Shown piece by piece: positions 1-8,586 of a stretch of DNA of 64,000 nt. The stretch is from Verrucolacustris abundans (GTDB lineage: Bacteria; Verrucomicrobiota; Verrucomicrobiia; Methylacidiphilales; Verrucolacustridaceae), in assembly GCA_965194535.1 (NCBI GenBank), contig OZ239145.1:1-64000 (forward strand), given 5' to 3'. The number at the start of each line of letters is the position of its first letter. Within the stretch, counting starts at the first letter, position 1. Made by a program: the position numbers and the translations under genes. The notes under the pieces are model-generated. The model did no database searches. It saw only the letters and a program-made list of their open reading frames with translations, and was not told the origin of the DNA.

Positions 1-1356
1 ATGAGCAATCCTCCAGAAATTTGGGTCAAAGTTTGCCGCGAACTTGAAAAAGTCATCACCCCTGACGCACTCCACCGATGGTTCTCGTCGATCGTCCCGA
101 TCAGCTACGAAGCCGGTCGTCTCGTCCTCGGGGTAGAGAACGCCATCTACCAGTACTGGATTGAGGAAAATTACCTCAACCAACTTCGCGAATGTGCCAC
201 CCTTGCCGTTGGGCGGGAGGTTAAGATCAGTTTTGATGTTGTGGGATCAAAAGATCGTCCGACTCCAGGTGCAGAAGAGCATCTCCTTCAAGCAGAAGGA
301 AAAGAAAAGTCGAAGCCCCTGTCTGGCGAGTTGGTAAGCCGTTATACCTTTGAGTCCTTCGTAGCGGGCGTAAACAGCCAGTTTGCCCATGCTGCGGCCA
401 CAGCTGTGGCGGATGCCCCAGCCCGTACCTACAACCCTCTTTTCATCCACGGTTCTGTTGGATTAGGGAAAACCCATCTCCTCCACGCAATTGGCCACCG
501 GATTATGCAGAAAAAGAAGGGCGCAAAGATTGTTTATGTTACCTCAGAACAGTTTACGAATGAGTTTATCTCCGCCATCCAACATGGTGAGCTCGTGAAG
601 TTCCGTCGCCGCTTCCGCCAGGCTGACTGCCTCCTGATTGATGACGTTCAGTTCTTTTCGGGTAAGGACCGCTCCCAAGAGGAGTTCTTTCACACCTTCA
701 ACACCCTTTTCGATGGAAACCGACAGATTGTCCTATCCAGTGACAGCCCTCCGGGAGATGTCGCCAACCTCCAAAAGCGACTCGTTTCCCGCTTTGAGTG
801 GGGTTTGAGCGCGGAGTTGCAATCTCCCGACATCGAGACTCGTCTAGCCATTCTTCGCAAGAAGACCTCCACAATGCAGGTTCGCTTGGGTGAATCGGTC
901 CTTCACTTTATTGCGGAGCGGGTCAAAACGAATGTGCGCCGCCTGGAAGGGGCTCTCAACCGTGTTGCGGCTTGGGCTGCTTTGCATGACCGCCACATCA
1001 CTCCTGCACAAGTCGAAGAGTTGCTGAAGGATTTCATCCAGCAGGAAACCAAACCGATTGTCACGATCGAGCTGATCCAGCGCCGTGTTGCCGAAGGTTA
1101 CGACCTTCGCGTCGCGGATATGACCAGCAAGCGGCGTCCTGCACATATCGCGCTTCCCCGCATGGTGGCAATGTATCTGAGCAGAAAGATGACAGGAAAA
1201 AGCCTCCAGGAGATTGGAGAATCGTTCGGAGGTCGCGATCACGGGACCGTCCTCCACGCCTGCAAGACCATCACCTCCAAAATGCAAGGGGATGATCGTC
1301 TCCACCAAATGGTGGGCCTTCTGACTCACAAGCTCGAAGAGCCGGCCGAGCGTTAA
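1..1356 (+). CDS. dnaA: Chromosomal replication initiator protein DnaA
   Basis: DnaA binds DnaA boxes at oriC, melts the origin and helps load the replicative helicase. The 451-residue product has the usual layout: an N-terminal helicase-contact domain (about 1-75), a short variable linker, an AAA+ core and a C-terminal DNA-binding domain. Walker A is GSVGLGKT at about 151-158 and Walker B is LLIDDV at about 211-216. The DnaA signature lies near residue 409 and includes GGRDHGTVLHA. The gene starts at base 1, so its promoter is outside the window. The non-coding stretch after it looks like the origin. Length and motifs are normal, so the assignment is very secure. Confidence 0.99.
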   Translation: MSNPPEIWVKVCRELEKVITPDALHRWFSSIVPISYEAGRLVLGVENAIYQYWIEENYLNQLRECATLAVGREVKISFDVVGSKDRPTPGAEEHLLQAEGKEKSKPLSGELVSRYTFESFVAGVNSQFAHAAATAVADAPARTYNPLFIHGSVGLGKTHLLHAIGHRIMQKKKGAKIVYVTSEQFTNEFISAIQHGELVKFRRRFRQADCLLIDDVQFFSGKDRSQEEFFHTFNTLFDGNRQIVLSSDSPPGDVANLQKRLVSRFEWGLSAELQSPDIETRLAILRKKTSTMQVRLGESVLHFIAERVKTNVRRLEGALNRVAAWAALHDRHITPAQVEELLKDFIQQETKPIVTIELIQRRVAEGYDLRVADMTSKRRPAHIALPRMVAMYLSRKMTGKSLQEIGESFGGRDHGTVLHACKTITSKMQGDDRLHQMVGLLTHKLEEPAER

Positions 1357-1369
1357 ACCCAATCACTCA

Positions 1370-1418
1370 GACACGAAGCTTTTTTCCGCGCATCCGCGTG
1401 GGACAGAGTTTTCGTGTC
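1370..1418 (+). terminator. Possible stem-loop downstream of dnaA
   Basis: GACACGAA at 1370-1377 is the exact reverse complement of TTCGTGTC at 1411-1418. Between them is a smaller CGCG-catc-CGCG inverted repeat at about 1387-1398. The structure begins 13 bp after the dnaA stop. It could end dnaA transcription or be part of the origin architecture. There is no clean T-tract directly after it, so a Rho-independent terminator is only a possibility. Confidence 0.3.
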
Positions 1419-1666
1419 GTTTGTTTAAGACCACCTTCGTAGGAAATTCGTAACGCAAAACAAAAAAACCCGGCCTCATGAAAAAATCTTTTTTCTCAAA
1501 AATCGACGGTTGCCCGACTGTTATTCCCGTGGGTATCCCCAGTTCATTGCCATTTACTCACCGCTACAGAGAGGATTTGAGTCGCCCTGTGAATAGCCGT
1601 CAAATCAGGACGAGAATCCTGTGAGAAGGATATCCCCGCACCAACAAGCAGGGTTATTTTTAAAAC

Positions 1667-1675
1667 CTATCCACG
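1667..1675 (+). promoter_or_regulatory. Weak DnaA box-like site
   Basis: CTATCCACG matches TTATCCACA at seven of nine positions, including the TATCCAC core. It lies 64 bp before the stronger box in the same orientation. Confidence 0.4.
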
Positions 1676-1730
1676 GCTTATTCTTCGCGCAACCTGTTGC
1701 CGCTTGGCGTGTTAAAGAAAAACTGGTGGC

Positions 1731-1739
1731 TTATCCACT
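1731..1739 (+). promoter_or_regulatory. DnaA box (one mismatch)
   Basis: TTATCCACT differs from the consensus TTATCCACA only at the last base. It lies directly beside the AT-rich stretch before dnaN, a typical arrangement for box and unwinding element. Confidence 0.6.
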
Positions 1740-1805
1740 TGCTTATGATTATGGTTTATTTACTTCTATATTTACCTATCCCAATCTTCTGACTTTCCAA
1801 AATTC

Positions 1806-2915
1806 ATGAAACTCATCCTCCAAAAACAGAAATTCCTCAACGCCCTATCTGCAGTCCAAAATGTGGTTGGGTCACGCACCCCAATCGGCATTTTGAACAA
1901 TCTTCTTTTGAAGGCAGATAAAAGCCAACTGACGATATCAGCGACCGACTTGGATATCGGGATTCGCACCTCATGCGAAGTGGGAGTGGAAAAGCCAGGG
2001 TCCATTACGCTGCCTGCCCGCAGGCTCTTTAGCATTATTCGGGAGCTGCCTTCTGAAGAGTTGACCTTAGACGTTGACAGCAAGCTGAGCGCGACGATGC
2101 GATGCGGCTCGGCCGTGTTCAAAATTATGGGGATGCCGTCCGAGGAGTTTCCCGCGATCCCAGAGTTCCCCGCAAAAACCAGCGAGAAGAATCCTATCTA
2201 CAAAATCGAACAGAAAGCCCTGAAGGAGCTCCTCAAGAGGGTTTCCTATGCGATGTCCGCAGATGAGAAGCGCTACGTTTTAAACGGCCTCCTGCTGTGT
2301 TTAAAGGACGGCAAGCTCACGATTGTTGCAACGGACGGAAGGCGTTTGGCTTTGACCGATCAAGAAATGGATTTTCCTAAAACAGGCGAACGGGAATTTA
2401 TCCTACCCGCAAAAGCGGTTCTCGAGCTTCAACGCTTGTTGGGCGACAAAGAGGACGTTTCCTTTGTGGTGCTAGAAAACCAGATTCTCTTTTCCTTTGG
2501 GAATACAGAAATCGCGGCCAAAATGGTCGAGGGAAATTATCCGAACTATCGCCAAGTCATTCCTGCTGATGCCAAAGAGAGGGTCACCTTGGAGCGGGAA
2601 CTTTTCTTGAATTCCGTACGTCGGGTGGCACTGCTCTCCAGCGAGAAATCAAACTCGGTCAAACTCACCTTTGGCAAAAATAATCTAGAAATCGCCGCGA
2701 ACACACCCGATGTGGGGGAGGCTCACGAATCGATCCCTGTACAGTACAAGGGCAAGGAATTCACGATGGCGTTCAACCCCGATTTCCTGATCGACCCTCT
2801 AAAGAATATTGAGGACGACAGCGTTCACTTTGATTTTATCGATGAGCTCAGCCCCGGCGTGATCCGCTACAACAAACCGTTTCTTTATGTGATTATGCCG
2901 ATGCGGACGGCCTGA
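1806..2915 (+). CDS. dnaN: DNA polymerase III beta sliding clamp
   Basis: DnaN forms the ring-shaped dimer that tethers DNA polymerase III to its template. At 369 residues it has the normal length for three tandem clamp folds. Recognisable stretches include the N-terminal LSAVQNVV and GILNNLLL, the central ATDGRRLAL, and a C-terminal FLYVIMPMR, where clamp-binding peptides usually dock. The ATG at 1806 follows the candidate origin, and recF starts 10 bp after the stop, so the two are probably co-transcribed. A DnaA-responsive promoter in the AT-rich gap is plausible but not demonstrated. Confidence 0.98.
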   Translation: MKLILQKQKFLNALSAVQNVVGSRTPIGILNNLLLKADKSQLTISATDLDIGIRTSCEVGVEKPGSITLPARRLFSIIRELPSEELTLDVDSKLSATMRCGSAVFKIMGMPSEEFPAIPEFPAKTSEKNPIYKIEQKALKELLKRVSYAMSADEKRYVLNGLLLCLKDGKLTIVATDGRRLALTDQEMDFPKTGEREFILPAKAVLELQRLLGDKEDVSFVVLENQILFSFGNTEIAAKMVEGNYPNYRQVIPADAKERVTLERELFLNSVRRVALLSSEKSNSVKLTFGKNNLEIAANTPDVGEAHESIPVQYKGKEFTMAFNPDFLIDPLKNIEDDSVHFDFIDELSPGVIRYNKPFLYVIMPMRTA

Positions 2916-2925
2916 GCCGCCCCGC

Positions 2926-3993
2926 GTGGTTCGGCATCTTCGACTCACCTCGTTTCGATGCCACTCCTCGCTTGAACTGGAAAATCTTGGTTCGCGTGTT
3001 CTGTTGTCTGGGGCGAATGGTCAGGGAAAAACAACACTTCTCGAGTCGGTAGCCATTCTCGGGCGAATGCGCTCCTTCCGTACGCGCGCATATCGGGAAC
3101 TGACACAGCATGGGGCCGAAGGGTGGCGGGTGGATGGATCATGGGCGGATGAAGCAGGGCCGGTTCGATTGGGAATGGTTTGGAGAAACGGAGCTAGAGA
3201 GCTGGAGGTGGATGGGCGAATCGGCGCAACGGTGGATGAGTTTTGGGGAAGGGCGCTAGTCGTCGTCGCGCATGGGGGAGACACCTCAATTCTGGAGGGC
3301 GGATCGGCTGAAAGGCGGGGAGGCTTTGATCTGCTATTAGCAGAAACAGATCCGAGTCGGTTGGGGGATTTACGAACTTTGCGGGAAGTTTGCAAACAGC
3401 GATCCGCCCTATTGAGATTACCTCGCGCGTCTAGAGAGGAGTGGGAAGCCTGGACAACCCGTCTTGGAGAGTTGGCAAAAATATTGCAACCCGCACGGCG
3501 CGCCTTGGCCGAGATTTTTTTACCGCATCTGGAGGAGGCCCATAAAAAACTAACCTCAGGCGCGGAGAAGTTAAAGGTGACCTATCAACCCGACGAACCA
3601 GTTCCTGATTCTGGGCCTGGACGGGATCATCTTTGGGGGATTGAGCGGGAAAGAGGCATCAACCTGACAGGACCTCAAAGAGATGACTGGGATTTTAAGT
3701 TAGGAGGAAAAAGTTTGTCGCGATACGGATCGGAGGGGCAACGGAGATCTGCCTGCTTGGCGGTGCGGCTGGCCGAGCTGGCCCTCTTGAGGCAGGGCAG
3801 GCAGCGAAGCCCGGTATTTCTGTTGGATGACGCCCTCAAAGAACTGGATGAGGCACGGCGGGAGGCCTTTTGGAGGGTGATTCCGGATGAGTGCCAAGTC
3901 TTGTACGCAACGGCACACGATCGACCCAAGCAGGGGGATTCGTGGGTTATTATGGAGATTTCCCCCGGGGTCGCAAAAATGCAAAAGGGGTGA
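2926..3993 (+). CDS. recF: DNA replication and repair protein RecF
   Basis: RecF is an SMC-like ATPase that helps load RecA at single-strand gaps. Walker A is GANGQGKT at about residues 29-36. An ABC-type signature appears near LSRYGSEGQRRS, followed by a Walker B/D-loop stretch FLLDDALKELDE. The length (355 aa) is normal. The start is GTG at 2926, 10 bp after dnaN, and the product opens with the typical VRHLRLTSFRCH strand. The sequence is strongly G-rich on the + strand, in contrast with dnaA. Confidence 0.96.
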   Translation: MVRHLRLTSFRCHSSLELENLGSRVLLSGANGQGKTTLLESVAILGRMRSFRTRAYRELTQHGAEGWRVDGSWADEAGPVRLGMVWRNGARELEVDGRIGATVDEFWGRALVVVAHGGDTSILEGGSAERRGGFDLLLAETDPSRLGDLRTLREVCKQRSALLRLPRASREEWEAWTTRLGELAKILQPARRALAEIFLPHLEEAHKKLTSGAEKLKVTYQPDEPVPDSGPGRDHLWGIERERGINLTGPQRDDWDFKLGGKSLSRYGSEGQRRSACLAVRLAELALLRQGRQRSPVFLLDDALKELDEARREAFWRVIPDECQVLYATAHDRPKQGDSWVIMEISPGVAKMQKG

Positions 3994-4021
3994 GCCTTGC
4001 CAATGGGGGTGGGCAACCCTT
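3985..4021 (+). terminator. Possible bulged hairpin after recF
   Basis: AAGGG at 3985-3989 pairs with CCCTT at 4017-4021, and inside it TTGCC at 3997-4001 pairs with GGCAA at 4012-4016. A 7-nt bulge separates the stems on the 5' side, and there is no T-run after the hairpin. It overlaps the recF stop, so it could attenuate read-through into the transketolase gene. The support is weak. Confidence 0.25.
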
Positions 4022-4069
4022 ACGATTCTCGCCCGTTTGAAATCATGAAAAAATTAAGGAGATGGACCT

Positions 4070-6127
4070 ATGGCTACTGAAGTTGGACCCGTAAAATCAG
4101 TCGAGGTGCCGCCGCTGCGGCCTCTCAAAATTCCCAATCGGCTTGCCGCGACACCCAAACAAGGCCCCAAGTACCCAAGCAAGGTTCGAAATAGCGCTGG
4201 GCAAGAAGTGATTTTGGCAGACCCCGTGATGACTCGGGCGTTGGTGGCACTGATGGACACCCACGCGGTCATTGGAGGCGCTGCTTGTCACTGGGGAGGT
4301 CCTGCGGCTTTGGCCGAGATCATGTCGGCAATCCACGGAGTAATGTTTGCGGAAAAAAACAGGCCTTGGCACGAAGCGTACAACTTTGTGAACGATGCAG
4401 GGCATACGGAAAATGGGGTGTACGCATTACGCGCGCAGTACGGGTTCGATGGAATGACGTTTGATGATCTGAAAAAGTTTCGCTCCATTGAAAGCAAGCT
4501 GACCGGTCACGGAGAAAGCCACCTCAACCCAGAAGGAGTCTTCATCAGCAACGGACCGTTGGGCTCGGGAATTCCTGTCGCACAGGGATTGGCTCTAGGT
4601 GACAAATTGGCAAAACGGGATCGTGTAACATTCTGCGTAATTTCGGACGGAGGCTGCATGGAGGGCGAGGCCAAGGAGGCAATGGCGGCGATACCAGGAT
4701 TGGCGAGCCGCAATGAGATCAACCCGTTTATTTTAGTTGTTTCTGACAACGACACCAAACTTTCCGGAAGAATTTCTGAAGATAGTTTTTCGATGGAACC
4801 CACATTTGCGGGATTGGCGGATCTGGGATGGAACGTTCGGCCCGTCAAGGAGGGGCAAAATCTGGAAAAAGTATACCAGGCGCTGGAACAAGCACTGGTA
4901 GAGGCGAAGGGAGACCCGCGGAGACCTGTTTGTCTTTGGGTGAAAACGATCAAGGGTTATGGCGTAAAGGAAACGGAAAAGAGCTCATCCGGCGGACACG
5001 GGTTCCCACTCAAAGACGGAGAGAAAATTATTCCATTTGTTGAGGAAATTACGGGCGGAAAAACCCCCGTGGAGCTTAAAACATGGGCCGAGGGACTTCG
5101 AAAAGATTGGGAGGTGAAACAGGCATCCAAAGCCGGAGCGGCAAGCGCTTCTTCGCCGGTTAAAAAAGAAAAAGTACAGGCAGGCTTTGCAAGAGCAGCC
5201 GTGAAAGCGGCTCAAGAGGGGTTGCCCGTGGTTTCGATTAGCGCGGATCTGCCAGGCTCAACCGGTGTGGCGGCGTTTCAAAAAGCTGTGCCAGGCCGGT
5301 CTTTCGACATTGGCATAGCGGAAGCAAACATGGTCAGCACATGCACGGGTCTTTCCAAGACCGGATTTATTCCTGTTGCGGACACATTTTCACAATTCGG
5401 AATTACGAAGGGGAACTTGCCGATCATCATGGCGGCCCTTTCTCAAGGACCCATTGTGGGTGCGTTTACGCACGCGGGTTTTCAAGATGCGGCCGACGGG
5501 GCTTCTCACGAAGCGACTACGTACTTCTCAGCAGTCAGCGCGATTCCCCACACGTTGGCGATCGCAGTCAGCTGTTCGGAGCAGGCGGAGGCGCTTATGC
5601 TCGCCGCATTCCAACGGTTGGCAAAAGAGAGGGAGTCTGGAAAAGATGGGGAGAGCGCACTCTTTTTTGCAGGACGCGAAGATTTTCCGGCACGACTAGG
5701 GGAACGGCCAGAGGGATATCCTTGGGGAAAAGCAGCAGTTCTGCGAAAAGGAAAAGATGTGGTTCTAGTGGCGTGTGGGCCGATGGTGCCACTTGCGCTT
5801 GAGGCTGCAGAACTTTTGGCAAAGGAGGGAAAAGAGGCGACGGTAATTGATAATCCATTTGTCAACCGACCCGATCTAAAAACAATCGCCCCTGCTGTCA
5901 CTGCGGCGGGGGGACGAGTGGTGACGATCGAGGATCATCAGGTGGTTGGCGGAATGGGTTCTATGCTAATCCACGCTTTGGCGATTCAGGGAGTTGCGCT
6001 CAAGACAGCGGCCATCGGCATGAAGGGTGAGTTTGGGCGCTCCGCCTACAGCGCTCGGGAGCTGTACGAGCATTTTGGAATGGGGCCGAAAGATATTGTT
6101 TCTGCTGCGCGGAAGCTTGCCTCTTGA
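4070..6127 (+). CDS. tkt: Transketolase
   Basis: Transketolase moves two-carbon ketol units between sugar phosphates in the pentose phosphate pathway, using thiamine diphosphate. The 685-residue product contains all three domains. The N-terminal part has HWGGPAALAEIM and a cofactor/metal motif SDGGCMEGEAKEA, a variant of GDGxxxEG; SDNDTKLSGRISED follows. The pyrimidine domain has DIGIAEANM with the catalytic Glu and FTHAGFQDAADGASHEA. A standard C-terminal domain ends the protein. The N-terminal 65 residues and substrate-site loops differ from the E. coli type, so this is a divergent but complete enzyme. AAGGAG about 10 bp upstream supports the ATG at 4070. The next gene overlaps its stop by 4 bp. 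Confidence 0.93.
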   Translation: MATEVGPVKSVEVPPLRPLKIPNRLAATPKQGPKYPSKVRNSAGQEVILADPVMTRALVALMDTHAVIGGAACHWGGPAALAEIMSAIHGVMFAEKNRPWHEAYNFVNDAGHTENGVYALRAQYGFDGMTFDDLKKFRSIESKLTGHGESHLNPEGVFISNGPLGSGIPVAQGLALGDKLAKRDRVTFCVISDGGCMEGEAKEAMAAIPGLASRNEINPFILVVSDNDTKLSGRISEDSFSMEPTFAGLADLGWNVRPVKEGQNLEKVYQALEQALVEAKGDPRRPVCLWVKTIKGYGVKETEKSSSGGHGFPLKDGEKIIPFVEEITGGKTPVELKTWAEGLRKDWEVKQASKAGAASASSPVKKEKVQAGFARAAVKAAQEGLPVVSISADLPGSTGVAAFQKAVPGRSFDIGIAEANMVSTCTGLSKTGFIPVADTFSQFGITKGNLPIIMAALSQGPIVGAFTHAGFQDAADGASHEATTYFSAVSAIPHTLAIAVSCSEQAEALMLAAFQRLAKERESGKDGESALFFAGREDFPARLGERPEGYPWGKAAVLRKGKDVVLVACGPMVPLALEAAELLAKEGKEATVIDNPFVNRPDLKTIAPAVTAAGGRVVTIEDHQVVGGMGSMLIHALAIQGVALKTAAIGMKGEFGRSAYSARELYEHFGMGPKDIVSAARKLAS

Positions 6128-7515
6128 TTCGGCTATTCCGCGCGTGGGTCTGCGCGATCTGCCTGATGGGCATCAGTGCAGGGAGTGCAGAAATCTTGAT
6201 CTTGGATAAGGGCGGCGAAGCCGTTCTTGTGACAGCACAAGAAGTCAGGGAAGAAAAAAAAACAATTCAGTTCAAGGAGTTGGATGGAACCAAAAGAGAG
6301 GTGGAATTAGGTAAAGTTTTGGGAAAACTCCCCAGCACGCCTTTGCCAGAGCAGGAGTTATCACGGGAGCAGGCAGTATCCGCTATCAATAAAATTCTGG
6401 AGGCTAAGGCACAGCACCCAAATCTCGAGCAGCCGCTGCATAAGGAGTTGGAAATTTGGAAAGAGAGGTTGGACAAAATGCCCTCTCCAGAGGATCCCGA
6501 GGCGCTTGCCAAGGCTGAGGCGGCGTTCGCCGCAGCTACGGAGAAAGCCATTCCCCAAGCGTATGATGGAAAAAAAAGCTACACAACCGAAGAGCTTGCC
6601 AAGCAAGTAGAGGCGCTGGCTTCGCTTTCGAAGGAGTTCCCTGAGCGGGCGCAGGAGGTTGAAAACATCGGTTCGCCTTGGCGCTTGGAGATGGAGAACC
6701 AACAAACGGGCAGAAAAAAATTCGAGGGGAGGTGGTTTGAGCCAGAAGATTGGGAAAAAGAAAAGGAGACACGGAACGATGTCGCGAAGAAGGCCTTTTT
6801 GGCAAAGATTCAAGCCCCAGCGGTAGCTCCAATTCTTTTCAGCCAAGGAGTTTTCGTGGCTGGCTTGGGGCTTGTTCTTGGGGGCGCGCTTCTTGGCCTC
6901 AGCTTCCTTTTTCATGGCGTGGTGGAGCTCTTGAGGCATAGGGCTTGGTGGAAGGGAACCGCGTGGGCGTTGGCAGGAATGTGCCTTTTCTCTCTTATGG
7001 CAAGGGCGACGGTTCTTGCGATCGCTGTGCCCGAGCCTCCACTGGTTCTCAAAAAGGATAACCGAACCACGCTGGAAGATTTGCTCTGGTCGCAGGTGGG
7101 CCTCAAAGAGGGGCTGCCTTCCGAGGTAAAGCTGAGCGATGCTGAAATTAACGATTGGTGGGGGCGGCGGTTGCGCTTCGCAGTCGTCGGGGTGACTGAC
7201 ATCCTTGCTGTGAGCACGGAGAGGTGGCAACTGGAATTTGTTGAGGGCGGAATGACTCTCGATCGCACGGGCCGATGGCTGGGGCAAACCCTCGTTTTAA
7301 GGCATGAACTGATATTTAGTCGCTCGGAAAAGGGGGAGAATATCTATCGGGTAGAAGCTAGCCTAGGAAAGCTACCCCTGCCACCCGCACTGGTTTTGCG
7401 CACATGGAATCAGTGGGTAGACAGCCTGCTTGAGCAGGTGGCCCTCTTCCCGGGATCCAAAAGCGTGCAGCTCGATCGAATTGAGAAAGGGGTGGTCGTT
7501 TTTACCACCCAGTAA
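6124..7515 (+). CDS. Unknown exported membrane protein ahead of the MoxR/Bat operon
   Basis: I do not recognise this family. The 463-residue product begins with a likely signal peptide or anchor (about 1-22, ending SAGSAE). A charged, helical periplasmic-looking region (about 40-225) follows, then two hydrophobic segments (about 232-262 and 274-298) and a C-terminal soluble region of about 165 residues. The TTG start at 6124 overlaps the transketolase TGA in a TTGA arrangement, so translation is probably coupled. moxR starts 79 bp after the stop. Position suggests a link to the Bat complex, but nothing in the sequence proves it. Confidence 0.75.
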   Translation: MIRLFRAWVCAICLMGISAGSAEILILDKGGEAVLVTAQEVREEKKTIQFKELDGTKREVELGKVLGKLPSTPLPEQELSREQAVSAINKILEAKAQHPNLEQPLHKELEIWKERLDKMPSPEDPEALAKAEAAFAAATEKAIPQAYDGKKSYTTEELAKQVEALASLSKEFPERAQEVENIGSPWRLEMENQQTGRKKFEGRWFEPEDWEKEKETRNDVAKKAFLAKIQAPAVAPILFSQGVFVAGLGLVLGGALLGLSFLFHGVVELLRHRAWWKGTAWALAGMCLFSLMARATVLAIAVPEPPLVLKKDNRTTLEDLLWSQVGLKEGLPSEVKLSDAEINDWWGRRLRFAVVGVTDILAVSTERWQLEFVEGGMTLDRTGRWLGQTLVLRHELIFSRSEKGENIYRVEASLGKLPLPPALVLRTWNQWVDSLLEQVALFPGSKSVQLDRIEKGVVVFTTQ

Positions 7516-7594
7516 AGGGAGAGGCGGACCTAATCGCGGGGGTTGAAATCTGGCGCGGGGTTAGGGATATTATGGTTAAGGAGTACTCTGAATT

Positions 7595-8563
7595 ATGACA
7601 AACGGCAAAGAGTGGGCAGCACGGATTCGAGGTGAGGTACAGAAGGCAATCATTGGCCAAGATGAGGTAATCGAACGCCTCCTCGTGGCTCTACTGGCAA
7701 ATGGGCATGTTTTGCTAGAAGGGCTTCCCGGATTAGCCAAGACACTACTAATCAAAAGCCTTGGGGCGGCAATGGGCCTGGATTTCGAGCGGATTCAATT
7801 CACGCCTGATCTTTTGCCAAGTGATGTTGTGGGAACGATGGTGTTTCAGCCAAAAGAGGGAACCTTCCGCGTTCATCAAGGCCCCGTTTTTGCAAACCTA
7901 GTCCTTGCGGACGAAATCAACCGTGCGCCGGCCAAGGTTCAAAGCGCTCTGCTCGAAGCGATGCAGGAGAGACAGGTCACGATTGGAGGAGAAACGCATC
8001 ACCTGCCTAAGCCTTTCCTTGTTATGGCGACACAAAATCCGCTGGAGCAGGAAGGGACATATCCGCTTCCTGAAGCGCAGACGGATCGGTTCCTTTTTAA
8101 AATTCTCGTGGACTATCCAAGCGAGCAGGAAGAGCGTGCGATGATGGAGCGATGGGGGCAACTCAGTATGCAGCCCAAGCTGGTCGCGGTGTCTTCGGGT
8201 GAGGAGTTGCTAAGCATGAGAAATAAGGTGGACGCAGTTCATCTAAGTCCTCCGCTTCAGGCATATATGCTGGCTCTTGTGCGTGCCACTCGTGAGGCGG
8301 CGGCAGCGGCGGCAGGAAACGGGGGAAAAGTTTTGTCGTACGGGGCTAGTCCTCGGGCCTCTCTTGCCTTGGTACAGGCGGCGAGAGCGTTGGCGTGGTT
8401 GCATGGAATGGATCACGCAACACCGGAAGTAGTTCAAAATGTGTTTCTGGATGCCTTAAGACACAGGGTGGGGCTGACCTATGAAGCGGAGGCGGAGGAG
8501 ACAACCACAGATCAGATTTTACGAGGTGTGCTCGACCGGATTCCTGTGCCCGCAGGATATTAA
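7595..8563 (+). CDS. moxR: MoxR-family AAA+ ATPase
   Basis: MoxR ATPases act as chaperones that mature or remodel partner complexes, usually with von Willebrand (vWA) proteins encoded beside them. Walker A is GLPGLAKT at about residues 43-50. Walker B is VLADEINRAPAK at about 103. The sensor region reads MATQNPLEQEGTYPLPEAQ, diagnostic of the family, and an arginine-finger region TDRF follows. Length (322 aa) is normal. GGAG lies upstream of the ATG at 7595. It is the first of a run of genes matching the classic order MoxR - DUF58 - BatA - BatB - BatC - BatD. Confidence 0.96.
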   Translation: MTNGKEWAARIRGEVQKAIIGQDEVIERLLVALLANGHVLLEGLPGLAKTLLIKSLGAAMGLDFERIQFTPDLLPSDVVGTMVFQPKEGTFRVHQGPVFANLVLADEINRAPAKVQSALLEAMQERQVTIGGETHHLPKPFLVMATQNPLEQEGTYPLPEAQTDRFLFKILVDYPSEQEERAMMERWGQLSMQPKLVAVSSGEELLSMRNKVDAVHLSPPLQAYMLALVRATREAAAAAAGNGGKVLSYGASPRASLALVQAARALAWLHGMDHATPEVVQNVFLDALRHRVGLTYEAEAEETTTDQILRGVLDRIPVPAGY

Positions 8564-8586
8564 CGAGGGAGGAGCCGACGGCGAAC

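Larger units (their letters stand above)
1357..1805. other. Candidate chromosomal replication origin (oriC)
   Basis: This 449-bp stretch between dnaA and dnaN has no convincing gene; a 62-codon frame at 1621-1809 has no family features. It holds DnaA-box-like sites at 1667-1675 and 1731-1739, followed by an AT-rich run at about 1741-1800 that could serve as the DNA unwinding element. The + strand is C-leaning in dnaA and the start of dnaN, then becomes strongly G-rich in recF and beyond, even across minus-strand genes. Origins between dnaA and dnaN are common in bacteria. Firing from this site is inferred, not shown. Confidence 0.65.

Noticed and set aside
1621..1809. 62-codon + frame between dnaA and dnaN
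   Set aside because: GTG start, no family features, and it covers the DnaA boxes and AT-rich stretch expected of oriC.
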